64,000 nt of DNA from Oligosphaera ethanolica. Its GTDB lineage: Bacteria; Verrucomicrobiota; Lentisphaeria; Oligosphaerales; Oligosphaeraceae. A program made the translations under genes and the position numbers. The DNA lies in the NCBI RefSeq assembly GCF_030814695.1, contig NZ_JAUSVL010000001.1, forward strand, positions 2,330,227 through 2,394,226, written 5' to 3'. The notes under the pieces are model-generated. The model was not told the origin of the DNA. It saw only the letters and a program-made list of their open reading frames with translations, and searched no databases. Within the stretch, counting starts at the first letter, position 1, and every line of letters begins with the position of its first letter. This document shows positions 28,078 to 36,407 of the stretch, piece after piece.

Positions 28078-28683
28078 CTACAGTTTGTGGCGGCCGGACA
28101 GGGCCATGGTGATGGTCGCCGCGTCGGCAAAATTCAAATCAGCGCCCGCCGGCACGCCGGAGGCGATGCGCGTGATGGTCATGGGCAGCGCGGCGAATTC
28201 CTGGGCGAGGTAGTGTGCCGTGGCTTCGCCTTCGACGTCGGGGCTGGTGGCGATGATCATTTCGCTGATTTCGCCTTGGCGCAGGCGAACGGCGAGCTCC
28301 TTGATGCGCAATTCCTCCGGCCCTTTGCCACTGAGGGGCGACAGTTTGCCGCCGAGGACGTGATAGAGGCCTTTGTATGAGCCGGAGTTTTCGAGCACGA
28401 TGATCTGGCTGGCCTGTTCGACGACGCAGAGCACGCCGCGCTGCCGGTCTGGATCCTGGCAGATCGCGCAGAGCTCGTCTTCGGCGTAATTGCCACAGAC
28501 GGCGCAGGGCCGGACCTTATTTTTCAGTTCCAGTAGCGCCTGACCGAATTGCTCGGTCTGCTGTTCGGGCCAGGCCATCATGGCCAGCGCCAGGCGTTCC
28601 GCACTGCGCCGGCCTACGCCGGGCAAGCGGCTGAAGAACGACATGACATGCTGCAGTGCCTGGGGATATTGGGTAGCGGCCAT
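28078..28683 (-). CDS. recR: Recombination mediator RecR
   Basis: This 201-residue protein (normal length about 200) acts with RecO and RecF in gap repair. The N-terminal helix-hairpin-helix FFSRLPGVGRRSAERLALAM is followed by the four-cysteine zinc finger CAVCGNYAEDELCAIC (near 59-74). The Toprim domain follows (VLCVVEQASQIIVLE). The C-terminus has EGEATAHYLAQEF and ITRIASGVPAGADLNF, both conserved. It lies 15 bp downstream of dnaX, the classical dnaX-recR pairing, although the ybaB gene usually between them is absent here. AAGG precedes the ATG. Confidence 0.97.
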   Translation of the reverse strand: MAATQYPQALQHVMSFFSRLPGVGRRSAERLALAMMAWPEQQTEQFGQALLELKNKVRPCAVCGNYAEDELCAICQDPDRQRGVLCVVEQASQIIVLENSGSYKGLYHVLGGKLSPLSGKGPEELRIKELAVRLRQGEISEMIIATSPDVEGEATAHYLAQEFAALPMTITRIASGVPAGADLNFADAATITMALSGRHKL

Positions 28684-28698
28684 GGGTGCCTTGGGGGG

Positions 28699-30954
28699 TT
28701 ATTTTGACTCGCGGATACGCGCGTCGATAATGTCGCTGCCGAATATCTGGCTGAATGTCTCGACGATCGGCTGCTTCGCCAGCGCCTCCCGCTCTTCGAT
28801 GGTGCAGCGGCGCAAACCGGCTTTGGTGTCTTCATCCACGAGGGGCATATGGGCGGTTATTTCGACCCTGCCGCGGGATTGCACCATCTGAAAGGCGTGG
28901 TTGAGGGCCTTGAGCGATGCCGCTTCCTGCAGCACGCGTACGTGATGTTGGGTCATGGTGCGCCGATCGTAGGCGAGCAGGAGAACGCCGGCGCGGTAGG
29001 ATACTGGCGTTAGCGCCTTGACGATGTCCACCAGCTCGCTGCCCGGCGCAATCTGCGCCGTTTTGTCAGCCAAAGCCTGAAGATGGCGCCCCGGGTCATT
29101 TTTCATGTCGTCGGCAGGGGCGTTCAGCAGGCTTTCGGTGGCATCGGCAAAAGCCATACCGTCGAGCACGTCGTCGGGTGCCATGCCATCGTCATCGCTA
29201 TCGGCCGCCTGTGCCAGCAGATTGTTGATCATGTCGGCCGAATGGGCGCCGTGGGCCCCGGCGAGCACGGCCACGTCGTCGGCGTCAGCGTCAGCGTCGT
29301 CGTCGTCGTCAGCGTCAGCGTCAGCGTCAGCGTCAGCGTCGGTCGGTACGGCCTCCTCTGCTTCTGCCTCGGCAGTGGCGGGTGCGGCAAGCGCGTCGTC
29401 GTCTTCGTCGGTGACGTTATGATCGGCAGCGTCCGCTACCGCAGTGTTGTCGGTACTGGCCGCGGCTGGGACATCGTGAGCATCGTTCGCCATCGCGGCG
29501 GACGAATCCGGCGCACTGGCTGTGGTTGCGGCCGGTGCCGGAGTTGCGGCGGGTGCGGGTGCCGGAGTTGCGGCGGGTGCGGGTGCCGGAGTTGCGGCGG
29601 GTGCCGGAGTTGCCGCCGGTGCGGGTGCCGGAGTTGCCGCCGGTGCCGGAGTTGCGGCGGGTGCGGGTGCCGGAGTTGCCGCCGGTGCCGGAGTTGCCGC
29701 CGGTGCCGGAGTTTCCTGGCGGACGATTTTCGTTAGCGTGACTTGTGGTGGCGGTATGACCACTGTTGGCCGTGGCGGCGGCATTTGCTCAGGTGGCAGG
29801 GCGCCGCTGATGAGGTTCAGTTGGGTCATGATGTCGTCGATTTGAACGCTATGGGCGTCGAGCATGACGCGGGCCAGCACGGCCTCGAAGTAAATGCGTT
29901 TGTTGAGGGCGGCGCGGAAGGACCATTCCTGGGCCACCAGCCCCTGTAGGACGCGCTGAACCAGCTGCGGGTCAAGCGCTTTGCCGATGGCGCAGAGGTC
30001 GGCCAGCTCGCTGTCGCTGACTTCCAGCAGGTCCTGTGGATTGCCGCACAGCGACGCCACCATGATGTTGCGGACATAGCCGATGAGATCCGCGAAGAGC
30101 CGCTCGAGATCGCGGCCGTTGTCCGCCAGTTCCTGCAGGATCTGCAGGCCGCGATTGAGGTCGTTGGTGAAGAGCGCCGCCGCCATCTCGCGCAGCTCGA
30201 CGCCTGAAGCCAGGCCAAAGACGTCGATAACGTCCTGTTCGCGGATTATTTCGTCGGCCTTGAGACCGCCGCAGAAGGCGATCATCTGATCGAAGATCGA
30301 CTGGGCGTCGCGCATGCCGCCGTCGGCAGCGCGGGCGATCGCCGCCAGGGCGGCGTCTTCGACGCTGATTTTCTCTCCGTCGGCGATCTGTCGCAGGCGA
30401 TGGACGATCAGTGGCACCGAGATGCGCTTCAGATCGAAGCGCTGGCAACGCGACACGATGGTCGGCAGGACTTTGTGGGGCTCGGTGGTCGCAAAGATGA
30501 ATTTCACATGTGACGGTGGTTCTTCGAGGGTCTTGAGCAGTGCATTCCACGCCTGGGTGGTGAGCATGTGCACTTCATCGATGATGTATATTTTGTACTT
30601 GCCATGTACTGGCGCGTACTGCACGTTGTCGCGAATGTCGCGGATGTGCTCGACGCGGTTGTGGGACGCGCCGTCGATCTCAATGACGTCTAGCGAGGAG
30701 CCATTGGCCACCTCAAGGCAACTTTGGCAGCGGCAACACGGCTCGCCATCAACGTTGTTGCTGCAATTCAACGCCTTTGCAAAAATGCGCGCGGAGGTCG
30801 TCTTGCCAATACCGCGGGAACCGACGAAGAGATACGCGTGGCCAATGCGGTTCTGCAGAATGGCGTTCTTCAACGTCCGGCTAATGTGCTCCTGGCCGAC
30901 GACTTCAGCGAAAGTCTGTGGCCGCCATTTTCGCGCGAGAACTTGATAAGGCAT
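28699..30954 (-). CDS. dnaX: DNA polymerase III subunit gamma/tau
   Basis: The predicted product is 751 residues from ATG at 30954; GAGGA lies about 10 bases upstream. The clamp-loader ATPase begins [20 protein letters not shown]. Walker A is [20 protein letters not shown], the zinc module is [10 protein letters not shown], Walker B is [10 protein letters not shown], and the SRC sensor is [15 protein letters not shown]. After about residue 400 a long linker carries Ala-Pro-Thr repeats ([16 protein letters not shown]) and an Asp-Ala run. The C-terminal region (from about 620) should contact the polymerase or helicase. SRP RNA lies 77 bp upstream and recR 15 bp downstream. No clear slippery site for gamma production was recognised. 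Confidence 0.96.
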   Translation of the reverse strand: MPYQVLARKWRPQTFAEVVGQEHISRTLKNAILQNRIGHAYLFVGSRGIGKTTSARIFAKALNCSNNVDGEPCCRCQSCLEVANGSSLDVIEIDGASHNRVEHIRDIRDNVQYAPVHGKYKIYIIDEVHMLTTQAWNALLKTLEEPPSHVKFIFATTEPHKVLPTIVSRCQRFDLKRISVPLIVHRLRQIADGEKISVEDAALAAIARAADGGMRDAQSIFDQMIAFCGGLKADEIIREQDVIDVFGLASGVELREMAAALFTNDLNRGLQILQELADNGRDLERLFADLIGYVRNIMVASLCGNPQDLLEVSDSELADLCAIGKALDPQLVQRVLQGLVAQEWSFRAALNKRIYFEAVLARVMLDAHSVQIDDIMTQLNLISGALPPEQMPPPRPTVVIPPPQVTLTKIVRQETPAPAATPAPAATPAPAPAATPAPAATPAPAPAATPAPAATPAPAPAATPAPAPAATPAPAATTASAPDSSAAMANDAHDVPAAASTDNTAVADAADHNVTDEDDDALAAPATAEAEAEEAVPTDADADADADADDDDDADADADDVAVLAGAHGAHSADMINNLLAQAADSDDDGMAPDDVLDGMAFADATESLLNAPADDMKNDPGRHLQALADKTAQIAPGSELVDIVKALTPVSYRAGVLLLAYDRRTMTQHHVRVLQEAASLKALNHAFQMVQSRGRVEITAHMPLVDEDTKAGLRRCTIEEREALAKQPIVETFSQIFGSDIIDARIRESK
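29272..29715 (-). repeat. In-frame low-complexity repeats within dnaX
   Basis: Two tracts lie inside the dnaX linker. At 29278-29340 the hexamer GCGTCA (complement of GAC-GCT type codons) repeats and encodes alternating Asp-Ala with an Asp run. At about 29524-29715 units of 18 and 30 bp (GCCGGAGTTGCGGCGGGTGC type) encode Ala-Pro-Ala-Ala-Thr. All unit lengths are multiples of three, so the frame is kept and length can vary by slippage. Confidence 0.85.
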
Positions 30955-31030
30955 GATGGAGGGTCCTCTCGGGATGTCATGGCGGACCGGCATTGGACGG
31001 ACAATGCGGTCCCTGACCCGGAAAAAAGAA

Positions 31031-31151
31031 GCCGTGCCGTCTGCCCCGGATTGTCCCGGCGCCCAAGTCGGCTGCTTAGGGCTGCTTGGTTCCCCACCTG
31101 ACCCGGTTCACAGAGTTCCTGTCGCACAGGTGCCGAGACAGACGACACGGC
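31031..31151 (-). ncRNA. ffs: Signal recognition particle RNA (4.5S-like)
   Basis: On the minus strand the apical hairpin reads GGTCAGGTGGGGAACCAAGC followed by AGCCC, which has the universal GGTCAGG ... AGCAGCC core and a GGAA tetraloop. The outer ends pair: GCCGTGTCGTCTG at the 5' side (near 31151) with CAGACGGCACGGC at the 3' side (31031-31043). A TTCTTTTTT tract directly follows the 3' end and would serve as terminator. Length (about 121 nt) is close to the short bacterial type. It folds with Ffh to target membrane proteins. It lies 77 bp upstream of dnaX, an arrangement known in other bacteria. Confidence 0.92.
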
Positions 31152-31206
31152 AAAAACCAAATATACCGCCTGAAACAACCTAATTCAAAAGACAAACGAC
31201 GCTCTT

Positions 31207-31325
31207 TTTCATCCGACTGATCCGACTGATCGGACCGATCAAGTCGACGATCCGACTGATCCGACTGATCAAGTCGACGATCGGTCCGATCGGTCCGATC
31301 GGTCCGATTGGTCCGCGAAAAACGT
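31207..31325. repeat. GATCCGAC / GGTCCGAT short tandem repeat tract (copy 2)
   Basis: ATCCGACTG units are separated twice by CAAGTCGACGAT and then change into CGGTCCGAT units, ending with GGTCCGCGAAAA at about 31320. This is the same layout as the tracts at 27112 and 63560. It fills the space between SRP RNA and the end of era, where it may also act as a structured 3' end for era. Confidence 0.8.
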
Positions 31326-31332
31326 GCGAGGT

Positions 31333-32247
31333 TCATTCCATCAGGCGTATTTCCTTGAGGAACTGCTTGCGTCGGCGCCAGTCGGGGACGACCTTGACGA
31401 AGAGACTGAGGTCAACGCGAGTGCCGCAGAATTCGGCGATTTTAGCGGCGGCGTGGTGTCGCAGGTGTTTGATCATCTTGCCGCCCTGGCCGATGATAAT
31501 CCCCTTGTGGTTTTCGCGTTCGATATGCATGGTGGCGCCGACCAGCAACTTGCGGTCTTTCTCTTTCCAGGTGTCGACCGTGACGGCGATGCAGTGCGGC
31601 ACTTCCTGCTTTAGTTCCTGGAGGAGGACTTCGCGGATGAGCTCGGCGGCGACGTCCCGCTCATAGACATCGGTCAGTTCGTCGGCATCATAGAGAAAGA
31701 TGCTCTGCGGGAGCATGCTTTTGATCATGGCCATGAGGTCTTTGACCCGCTCGGGGTCCATGGCGACCAGCTGCACGCAAGGCGCGTCGGGAAGGTACTG
31801 GCGGTAGAAGCCCAGACTGGTGGCGATCTGTTCCGGCGTGGCCACATCGACTTTGTTGATGGCAATGATAGCCGGCTTGCCGTTGGCCCGGGCACGCTGG
31901 GCGGTCAGGGCGTCTTCTTCGCCGGGTTCGCGGCTGGGATCGACCATGCAGACGAGCAAATCGGCGTCTTCCAGCACCCGCGACACCGAGTTGTCCATCG
32001 CCTCGTCAATGGCGATTTTGTTGACATGCACGCCCGGTGCGTCGAGGAAAAGAATTTGCGCCTCGGCATCGGTGTAGATGGCCAGGAGGTACTTACGGGT
32101 CGTCTGTGGTTTGTCGGACACCGCCGCCAAATGGCGGTTGAGGACGGTGTTGACCAACGTGGACTTGCCGGTATTCGGCCGGCCCAGCAAGGCGACATAG
32201 CCGGTGATGCCGCTGCGAGGTTTTGGGGTATCTGCTGTTGAATCCAT
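31333..32247 (-). CDS. era: GTPase Era
   Basis: The predicted product is 304 residues from ATG at 32247; a GTG at 32274 is in frame, and neither has a convincing Shine-Dalgarno. G1 motif is LLGRPNTGKSTLVNTVLN, G3 is FLDAPGV, and G4 is INKVDVA. The C-terminal KH domain contains GIIIGQGGKMIKHLRHHA and binds the 3' end of 16S rRNA. Era assists 30S subunit assembly and is a membrane-associated cytoplasmic GTPase. Length is normal (about 300). It follows the small RAM-domain gene by 58 bp on the minus strand and is followed by a short-repeat tract. Confidence 0.96.
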   Translation of the reverse strand: MDSTADTPKPRSGITGYVALLGRPNTGKSTLVNTVLNRHLAAVSDKPQTTRKYLLAIYTDAEAQILFLDAPGVHVNKIAIDEAMDNSVSRVLEDADLLVCMVDPSREPGEEDALTAQRARANGKPAIIAINKVDVATPEQIATSLGFYRQYLPDAPCVQLVAMDPERVKDLMAMIKSMLPQSIFLYDADELTDVYERDVAAELIREVLLQELKQEVPHCIAVTVDTWKEKDRKLLVGATMHIERENHKGIIIGQGGKMIKHLRHHAAAKIAEFCGTRVDLSLFVKVVPDWRRRKQFLKEIRLME

Positions 32248-32305
32248 AGGGGGAGGGGGGCATGTCACCGGCACGGCTTGCCGCTGGCCTGTCAGCGGGC
32301 CTTGA

Positions 32306-32581
32306 TCATGAGTTATTGCCGAATAGTGCGGGCAGGTCGTAGGTCGAATGACTTTCCAGGGCGAAGAGTGTCTTGGTCCGTTCCACGCCCGGCGCGTTGA
32401 CGATGGTGTTGGTGATGAGATTGGCTAGGTCTTTATTGTCCTGCACCCGAATGACTGCGACCATGTCGTATTCGCCGGCGACGACGTGGACTTCGGTGAC
32501 GCCCCTCTGTTCCAGGAGGGCCCGGACAGTCTCGTGGACGCGTTTGTCTTCAACGCTGATCAGAACGAATGCTGTGACCAT
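32306..32581 (-). CDS. Stand-alone Lrp/AsnC-type ligand-binding (RAM) domain protein
   Basis: This 91-residue protein consists of only the alpha-beta ligand-binding domain of Lrp/AsnC regulators. The pattern TAFVLISVEDKRVHETVRAL then VTEVHVVAGEYDMVAVIRVQD and ITNTIVNAPGVERTKTLFAL matches that fold. The DNA-binding helix-turn-helix is absent, and no remnant of it is visible upstream, since ptsP ends 23 bp before its start. Such proteins bind amino acids and form octamers; their partners are often unknown. It lies between ptsP and era in one direction, with short gaps. Confidence 0.88.
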   Translation of the reverse strand: MVTAFVLISVEDKRVHETVRALLEQRGVTEVHVVAGEYDMVAVIRVQDNKDLANLITNTIVNAPGVERTKTLFALESHSTYDLPALFGNNS

Positions 32582-32604
32582 GTGCCTGTTCCTCGGGGTT
32601 GGGG

Positions 32605-34929
32605 TTAGCTGGGACTCTTGATCATGCCGGCTTCGTCAATGAGTTTCATCACGTCCATCTCCGTTTCACAAAGGATAGCACGTGCAAAGAGTTTTTCACA
32701 ATCGGGTATCGATAATTGGTTGACCAGTGGGCGCAGTACCGGCGCTTGATGCGGCGTCATGCTTAGCTGGCGTAGGCCGGCGCCAAGGAGCAGCGGCAGC
32801 GCCCGGCGGGAGCCGGCCAGTTCGCCGCAGAGGGTGACGGTCTTGCCTTTGTAGGCATGGACCTGCCGGCAGATGTCTTGCAGAGCCCGCAGCACGATCG
32901 GGTGGCACTGCCGGAACCACTTGCTGACCCGGGCGTTGGCGCGGTCGACCGCAAAGAGGAACTGTACCAGGTCGTTGGTGCCGATGCTGACAAAATCGAC
33001 CTCCGGTAGCAGCCGGTCGAGACCGTAGAGCGCGGAAGGCACTTCGATCATCATGCCGAGGCGATAGTCGCCGATCTTGTCGCCGCGCTGCCGCAGTTCC
33101 GCCGCGGCAACCTGCAGCGCCTGTTTGATTTCCGCCAGGTCGTAGAGGTCGGCGACCATGGGAACGAGGATATGGACGTCGCCCAGCGCGCTGGCCCGCA
33201 GGATCGCTCGTAGGTGGGGCGCCATGATCTCGGGGTTGGAGAGCAGGAAGCGCAGGCCACGCCAGCCTAGCGCCGGGTTGTCTTCGTGGTCGGTTTTGAA
33301 ATAGGGCAGGGGCTTGTCGCCACCGGCGTCCAGCAGCCGGATGGTCACCGTCGCCCCGGCGGCGGCCTTGAGCATGCGGCTGAAGATATTGAACTGGTCG
33401 TCTTCGCTGGGCATGGCATTGCGGATCATGAACATGAATTCCGTGCGGTAGAGACCGATGTCGCGAATACCGTAGTGATGCATGCTGACGACTTCGCTGA
33501 GTAGCGTGATGTTGCCCATGAGCTGCACGGGCACGCCGTCGGCCGTGGCCAGCGCACTCTCGGGCGGCACGGTGTCGCTCAGATTCTGCCGGCTGTTGCG
33601 GAAGATGCGGATGGGGCCGGCGAAACGCCGCAGCAGGGCCGTCGTCGCCCGTAAAAAGCATGAGTCGCTGCCGCAGTCCATGATCACGCAGTCGCCTGAG
33701 CGCGCCTTGAGCATGATGCCTGGCACGCCGACCAGCATGGGAATCTGCAGCGCCCGCGCCAAAATCGCCGTGTGCGATGTCGCCCCGCCCTCTTCGCAGA
33801 GGATGCCGCAGATTTGCTTGAGCGGGACGCTCACCAGCTGGCTGGGCAGCAGTTCGCGCGCGACCAGGATGATGCGGCGCCGATCCGCCAGCTTCGGCGC
33901 GTCGGCCGGGGCCGCTTCCAAGCTGCCGCGTAAATTGTCCGCCGCATTTTTCAGGCGGAGCATGACGTCTTTGATGTCGCTGAGGCGTTCGCGCAAGTAC
34001 GGGTCGTCGATCTTCTGATACTGGGCGCTGAAGTCGCGGAGGGCCCGTCCCAGCGCGTCCGTAAGGAGGAAGCCCTTGTCGAGATAGGCCGTGATGTGCT
34101 GCTTGAGCGTTGGATCATCCAACAACATCGTGTGCATGGCAAATATCGCCGAATCGGCCTCGGCAAGGACATCGCCGAACTGCTTGGCGGTATTGATGCT
34201 GTCTTCACGGGCTACCCGCAGGGCGTCGGCAAAGAGCCTCTTTTCGGCGGCAATGCCCTCCGGTGTCACCGAGTCGGGATGATTTTTCGGCTGGAGGATC
34301 TTCTCCACGCCGACGAGTTTTTGCACGTAGCCGCAGGACACGCCCTTGGTGATGGCCTTGCCCTTGAGGATGACGTCCTGAGTGAGCTCGGCGGTGGCGG
34401 TTGTGTTGCCGGCGTTGGCGCTGTAGTGCTGTTTGTCAGCCAGCAGCGCATTGAGAATGAAGAATGCCAGTGGCGGTACGACGGCCTCGATGCTGTTGAG
34501 CACTCGTTGCGGGAACGGCCGGTCAGCTTCGCGGGCCAGCGCCAGCGAGCCAATGGGCCGACCGCCCACAACCAACGGCAACAGCAATAGACTGTGAAAG
34601 CCATTGGCCAGGTGAGCAAAGACGCCGACCAGCTCCGGGGGGAGATGCTTCTTGCGGTCGTTGACCGCGCGGCCATTGCGGATGATGTCGTTGCCAGTAT
34701 CCGAACTGAGTTCCAAGGGCAGCTTCGCCGCCAGCGTCGCGGGCACGCCGTGCGCGGCGTAGAGGACGATGCGGTCGTCCTGTGGGCGGATCACGAAGAT
34801 AGCGCCGGCGCCGGCGCCGGCATTTTCGACCAGGCAGCAGACGGCCTGCTGCAGGCCCTGCTGGGCGTTGGGCGTCTGGGCGATGATTTCGCTGATTCGA
34901 TGGATGATCTGTTGGTCGTTGTTCGGCAT
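32605..34929 (-). CDS. ptsP: Phosphoenolpyruvate-protein phosphotransferase with GAF domain (PtsP)
   Basis: This 774-residue protein combines an N-terminal GAF sensor domain (about 15-160) with enzyme I. It starts the (regulatory) phosphotransferase chain by taking phosphate from PEP and passing it to HPr/NPr. The active-site His is in EEGGATSHTAILARALQIP, at about residue 386. The PEP-binding barrel shows GLYRTEFMFM, RLLDAGGDKPLPYF, FVSIGTNDLVQFLFAVDR and TLCGELAG. The GAF-enzyme I fusion is typical of PtsP in nitrogen-related PTS. The frame ends before the RNase P RNA gene, which lies about 100 bp upstream. Confidence 0.95.
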   Translation of the reverse strand: MPNNDQQIIHRISEIIAQTPNAQQGLQQAVCCLVENAGAGAGAIFVIRPQDDRIVLYAAHGVPATLAAKLPLELSSDTGNDIIRNGRAVNDRKKHLPPELVGVFAHLANGFHSLLLLPLVVGGRPIGSLALAREADRPFPQRVLNSIEAVVPPLAFFILNALLADKQHYSANAGNTTATAELTQDVILKGKAITKGVSCGYVQKLVGVEKILQPKNHPDSVTPEGIAAEKRLFADALRVAREDSINTAKQFGDVLAEADSAIFAMHTMLLDDPTLKQHITAYLDKGFLLTDALGRALRDFSAQYQKIDDPYLRERLSDIKDVMLRLKNAADNLRGSLEAAPADAPKLADRRRIILVARELLPSQLVSVPLKQICGILCEEGGATSHTAILARALQIPMLVGVPGIMLKARSGDCVIMDCGSDSCFLRATTALLRRFAGPIRIFRNSRQNLSDTVPPESALATADGVPVQLMGNITLLSEVVSMHHYGIRDIGLYRTEFMFMIRNAMPSEDDQFNIFSRMLKAAAGATVTIRLLDAGGDKPLPYFKTDHEDNPALGWRGLRFLLSNPEIMAPHLRAILRASALGDVHILVPMVADLYDLAEIKQALQVAAAELRQRGDKIGDYRLGMMIEVPSALYGLDRLLPEVDFVSIGTNDLVQFLFAVDRANARVSKWFRQCHPIVLRALQDICRQVHAYKGKTVTLCGELAGSRRALPLLLGAGLRQLSMTPHQAPVLRPLVNQLSIPDCEKLFARAILCETEMDVMKLIDEAGMIKSPS

Positions 34930-35034
34930 CGGCGCATGTTCCCGGGAGGAGGCGTAGTCGTATACTGTGGTTCGCGCATCGCTCCCCGCCCGGGGAGTCA
35001 GGCGGCGCGCGGGTCACAATGTTCCCAAAAGAGC

Positions 35035-35395
35035 GCAACTGGCGACTGTAAGCCGGATTCTGTACGGCGCCTTGCGGCGCCGTGACGACCATTCATCTAA
35101 GCGACCGATACCCGGAACTCATCCTGCAGAGCAGGCCGGTACGAGCAGCACCTTTGTTCCCTATTTGGTCTTGCACCGGAAGGGGTTTACCATGCCCGCC
35201 GGGTTACTCCGGACGGCGGTGGGCTCTTACCCCACCCTTTCACCCTTACCCCGTGAGGGGCGGTTTGCTTTCTGTGGCACTGTCCTTCCCGCGGCATATC
35301 GTCCGCGGTATCCGGCTTTTCAACCGGACTTCCTGCCCTATGGTGTCCGGACTTTCCTCCCCGTCGAAACGGAGCGGCCGTCCATCGCCAGTTGC
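35035..35395 (-). ncRNA. rnpB: RNase P RNA
   Basis: The minus strand carries the universal RNase P RNA segments. The 5' side has GAGGAAAGTCCGGAC (complement at 35344-35358), the 3' side has ACAGAATCCGGCTTA (complement near 35049-35063), and the ends pair as an 11-bp P1 helix (GCAACTGGCGA with TCGCCAGTTGC at 35385-35395 and 35035-35045). Length of about 361 nt suits a type A molecule. It processes 5' ends of tRNAs. A repeat element with inverted ends begins 66 bp upstream of its 5' end, leaving little room for a promoter. Confidence 0.96.
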
Positions 35396-35460
35396 GTGCA
35401 TAAAGTAACTCCGCAAGGGGGCATTTACCAGCAGGAAGGCAGGGTGAAGGAACCCTGGAG

Positions 35461-35759
35461 GTAATCGGTCACCCATTGAGAATTGAACCATAGAGCTTCT
35501 GGCTGAGTCAAACGCGCCCGTTTCCCTGGCCGCGAAGCGGCAGAAGCGCTGAAAGCGCGAAACATACCAGCCCAGGGCAAGCAGCGCTGAAAGCGCGCGC
35601 CGCCCTGGGTACAACGGCGACTACGTCCGTGTTCCTCGGCCTCTTTGGCCCCAGTCGGCGCAGCTGACTGGGGCCAAAGAGGCAATGGAACTCACTTACT
35701 TACCCGGGGTTGACGTCGCGACATGTCTGGGCGTCCGTTCTCAATGGGTGACCGATTAC
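35461..35759. repeat. Repeat element III with perfect 22-23-bp inverted ends
   Basis: The left end (from GTAATCGGTCACCCATTGAG at 35461) and right end (CTCAATGGGTGACCGATTAC, up to 35759) are exact inverses over at least 22 bp. Inside, in reverse orientation to element I, are GCGCTGAAAGCGC, a CCCAGGGC/GCCCTGGG hairpin (about 35572-35610), and the GCCTCTTTGGC palindrome (arms 35639-35656 and 35666-35683). No gene is seen. Flanking bases show no clear target-site duplication. Confidence 0.8.
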
Positions 35760-35767
35760 CCCGGGAT

Positions 35768-36271
35768 GTAATGCCTCACCCGTTGATACTGGCCATTCCT
35801 GCGGGCTTTTGTTTTCAGCGCCATAGGCGCGGCCTAAGACAGCCCAGGGCAAGCGCCCGCAGGGCGCGTCGCCCTGGGTAGGGGGCCCCACCCGAAATGA
35901 GCCCTGAAAGGGCGACCTAAAAACATCGTGCAAGGCGCTTAGGTACAGGAAAGGGAAGACACATCGTTCCATTGCCTCTTTGGCTCCAGTCAGCTTCGCC
36001 GACTGGGGCCAAAGAGGCCGAGGAACACGAACAAAAATGGCGCTCTACCCAGGGCGACGCTCCGCCTTCGGCGTCGCTTGCCCTGGGCTATCATAGATCG
36101 CGCTTTCAGCGCTTCTGCCGCTTCGCGGCCAGGGATATCGTTGGCGCGCTAGGCTTCGCCTGCTGGCCTCTGGCGCCGGCGCGGGCTAAAAGCCCGCACC
36201 ACGGCCGGAAGACGGGCGCGCTAAGGCCGCCTGTTGCTCTACGGCTCAATTATCAAGGGCTGACCGATTAC
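35768..36271. repeat. Composite repeat element IV
   Basis: Next to element III, a variant end GTAATGCCTCACCCGTTGAT starts at 35768 and an exact TGACCGATTAC closes at 36261-36271. The interior follows element I order: CGCGGCCTAAGACAGCCCAG, then a CCCAGGGC/GCCCTGGG hairpin (about 35842-35880), GAGCCCTGAAAGGGC, the GCCTCTTTGGC palindrome (arms 35974-35991 and 36001-36018, one mismatch), and a second CCCAGGGC hairpin (36050-36088). The stretch 36130-36260 has further short GC-rich inverted repeats such as GCGGGCTAAAAGCCCGC. The gap to the next gene (36272-36407) should hold that gene's promoter. Confidence 0.7.
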
Positions 36272-36407
36272 AATTATTTCTTCATGAGGGCCGTTATAGC
36301 CATGCAGGGCCCACTTCGGGCGGATAAAGTATGCCGCGCTTTTATTTATCCCCGGCACGATTGCGGTGCACGCCGTAGGAACGGCCAATTGACCTAAGGA
36401 GAAGCAG

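Noticed and set aside
29083..29736. Plus-strand open frame rich in Gly, Arg and Cys
   Set aside because: It is the complement of the dnaX linker repeats.
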